DNA of 64,000 bases from an uncultured Victivallis sp. (GTDB lineage Bacteria > Verrucomicrobiota > Lentisphaeria > Victivallales > Victivallaceae), in contig NZ_CALXSK010000010.1 of the NCBI RefSeq assembly GCF_944391105.1, forward strand, positions 16,921 through 80,920. The letters run 5' to 3'. This document shows, one piece after another, positions 63,853 to 64,000 of the stretch (positions within the stretch are counted from its first letter, which is position 1; each line of letters begins with the position of its first letter). The notes beneath the pieces were generated by a model. That model saw nothing but the letters and a program-made list of their open reading frames with translations. It did not search any database and was not told the origin of the DNA. Position numbers and translations under genes: made by a program.

Positions 63853-64000
63853 ATGAAGTGCAATTTCATGTCAGTTGAATTTCAAATCGTGAAAACAGTT
63901 CACTTCCCACTCATCGCTCCGCCACCCGTTTCCGCGCCCGGCAGAACAAGAGAGGGGTTCGGGGGAGAGAAAGCGGCTCGTAAGAGCGCGTCTCTCCCCG
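63853..64000 (+). CDS. Start of a pseudopilin-like gene, cut by the window end
   Basis: From ATG 63853, with AAAGGGA upstream, 49 codons stay open to the window end. No pilin helix is reached yet. The segment EGFGGEKAARKSASLP matches, in order and in reading frame, the leader repeat [12 protein letters not shown] in the 14175 pseudopilin gene. Position after a GntR/LacI-type regulator also matches cassette 2. I therefore expect FTLIELL-type residues shortly beyond the window. Confidence 0.55.
   Translation, partial: MKCNFMSVEFQIVKTVHFPLIAPPPVSAPGRTREGFGGEKAARKSASLP
63910..64000 (+). repeat. Hairpin-bearing leader repeat, second copy (truncated)
   Basis: Shares ordered blocks with 14290-14367: CTCATCG, GTTTCCG, CGGCAG, GGGGAG and GCGTCTCTCCC. 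Arms GGGGAGAGA (63962-63970) and TCTCTCCCC (63991-63999) enclose an inner GCTC-GTAA-GAGC stem-loop, giving a strong cruciform. Confidence 0.6.

Overview
The window looks like chromosomal DNA from a GC-rich, Gram-negative member of the PVC group, most likely a Victivallis-like Lentisphaerota. This is inferred from three things: type IV pseudopilin-like proteins (one with a C-terminal H-x9-DG motif) sitting beside glycoside hydrolases (GHs), many secreted carbohydrate-active enzymes each with a local LacI, GntR, AraC or IclR regulator, and a Kdo/heptose/LPS-export locus. There are about 50 protein-coding genes. I found no rRNA, tRNA, CRISPR array or insertion sequence. Strong third-position GC bias produces very long antisense open frames, which were discarded.

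Layout. 1-1887: 3' part of a glycosidase-like gene. 2173-8157 (minus): a tRNA methylthiotransferase (mtaB), a PTS EIIA-CBS fusion and an FAD oxidoreductase, followed by two unknown membrane proteins. 8295-10676 (plus): tail-anchored protein, phosphoesterase and LacI regulator, then a decayed AraC gene. 11260-12827 (minus): a membrane protein with an acyl-carrier-protein-like tail, overlapping a small winged-helix regulator. 13042-20075 (plus): LacI regulator, pseudopilin, GH2 enzyme and a secreted protein. 20134-25916: thioredoxin, then dnaK-groES-groEL behind a sigma-54-type promoter, then queD-queE. 25929-33759 (minus): glnS, yihY, a GH-A glycosidase and a PA14/SGNH-like protein. 34039-37944: GH78-like enzyme, esterase and Zn-peptidase. 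37941-45391: heptose kinase, kdsB, kdsA, kdsC, a giant LptA/OstA-like protein, lptB and hpf. 45472-49389: NifX-like protein, Mrp ATPase, MATE, GNAT and DUF1275. 49404-52332: KDG kinase and aldolase (kdgK-eda) divergent from an IclR regulator. 53749-55974: AraC regulator divergent from a GH29 fucosidase. 56044-59733 (minus): a GntR/LacI-type regulator, pseudopilin and glycosidase. 60135-62536: DsbD and a tandem thioredoxin. 62757-end: another GntR/LacI-type regulator followed by the start of another pseudopilin-like gene.

The most interesting pattern is a repeated cassette: a regulator with its own promoter and palindromic operator, then a pseudopilin, then a secreted glycosidase. It occurs twice in full and a third time cut by the window end. 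In cassette 1 the pseudopilin leader is 105 residues long. It carries an earlier echo of the pilin signal motif and a hairpin-containing repeat that is also found in the leader of cassette 3, while cassette 2 has a normal 7-residue leader. This suggests an in-frame DNA insertion family that targets pilin signal sequences. Other points of note are the sigma-54 promoter at dnaK, the ACP-like domain on a membrane protein, the fused LptC/LptA-like protein, and several operators with 21-22 bp spacing.
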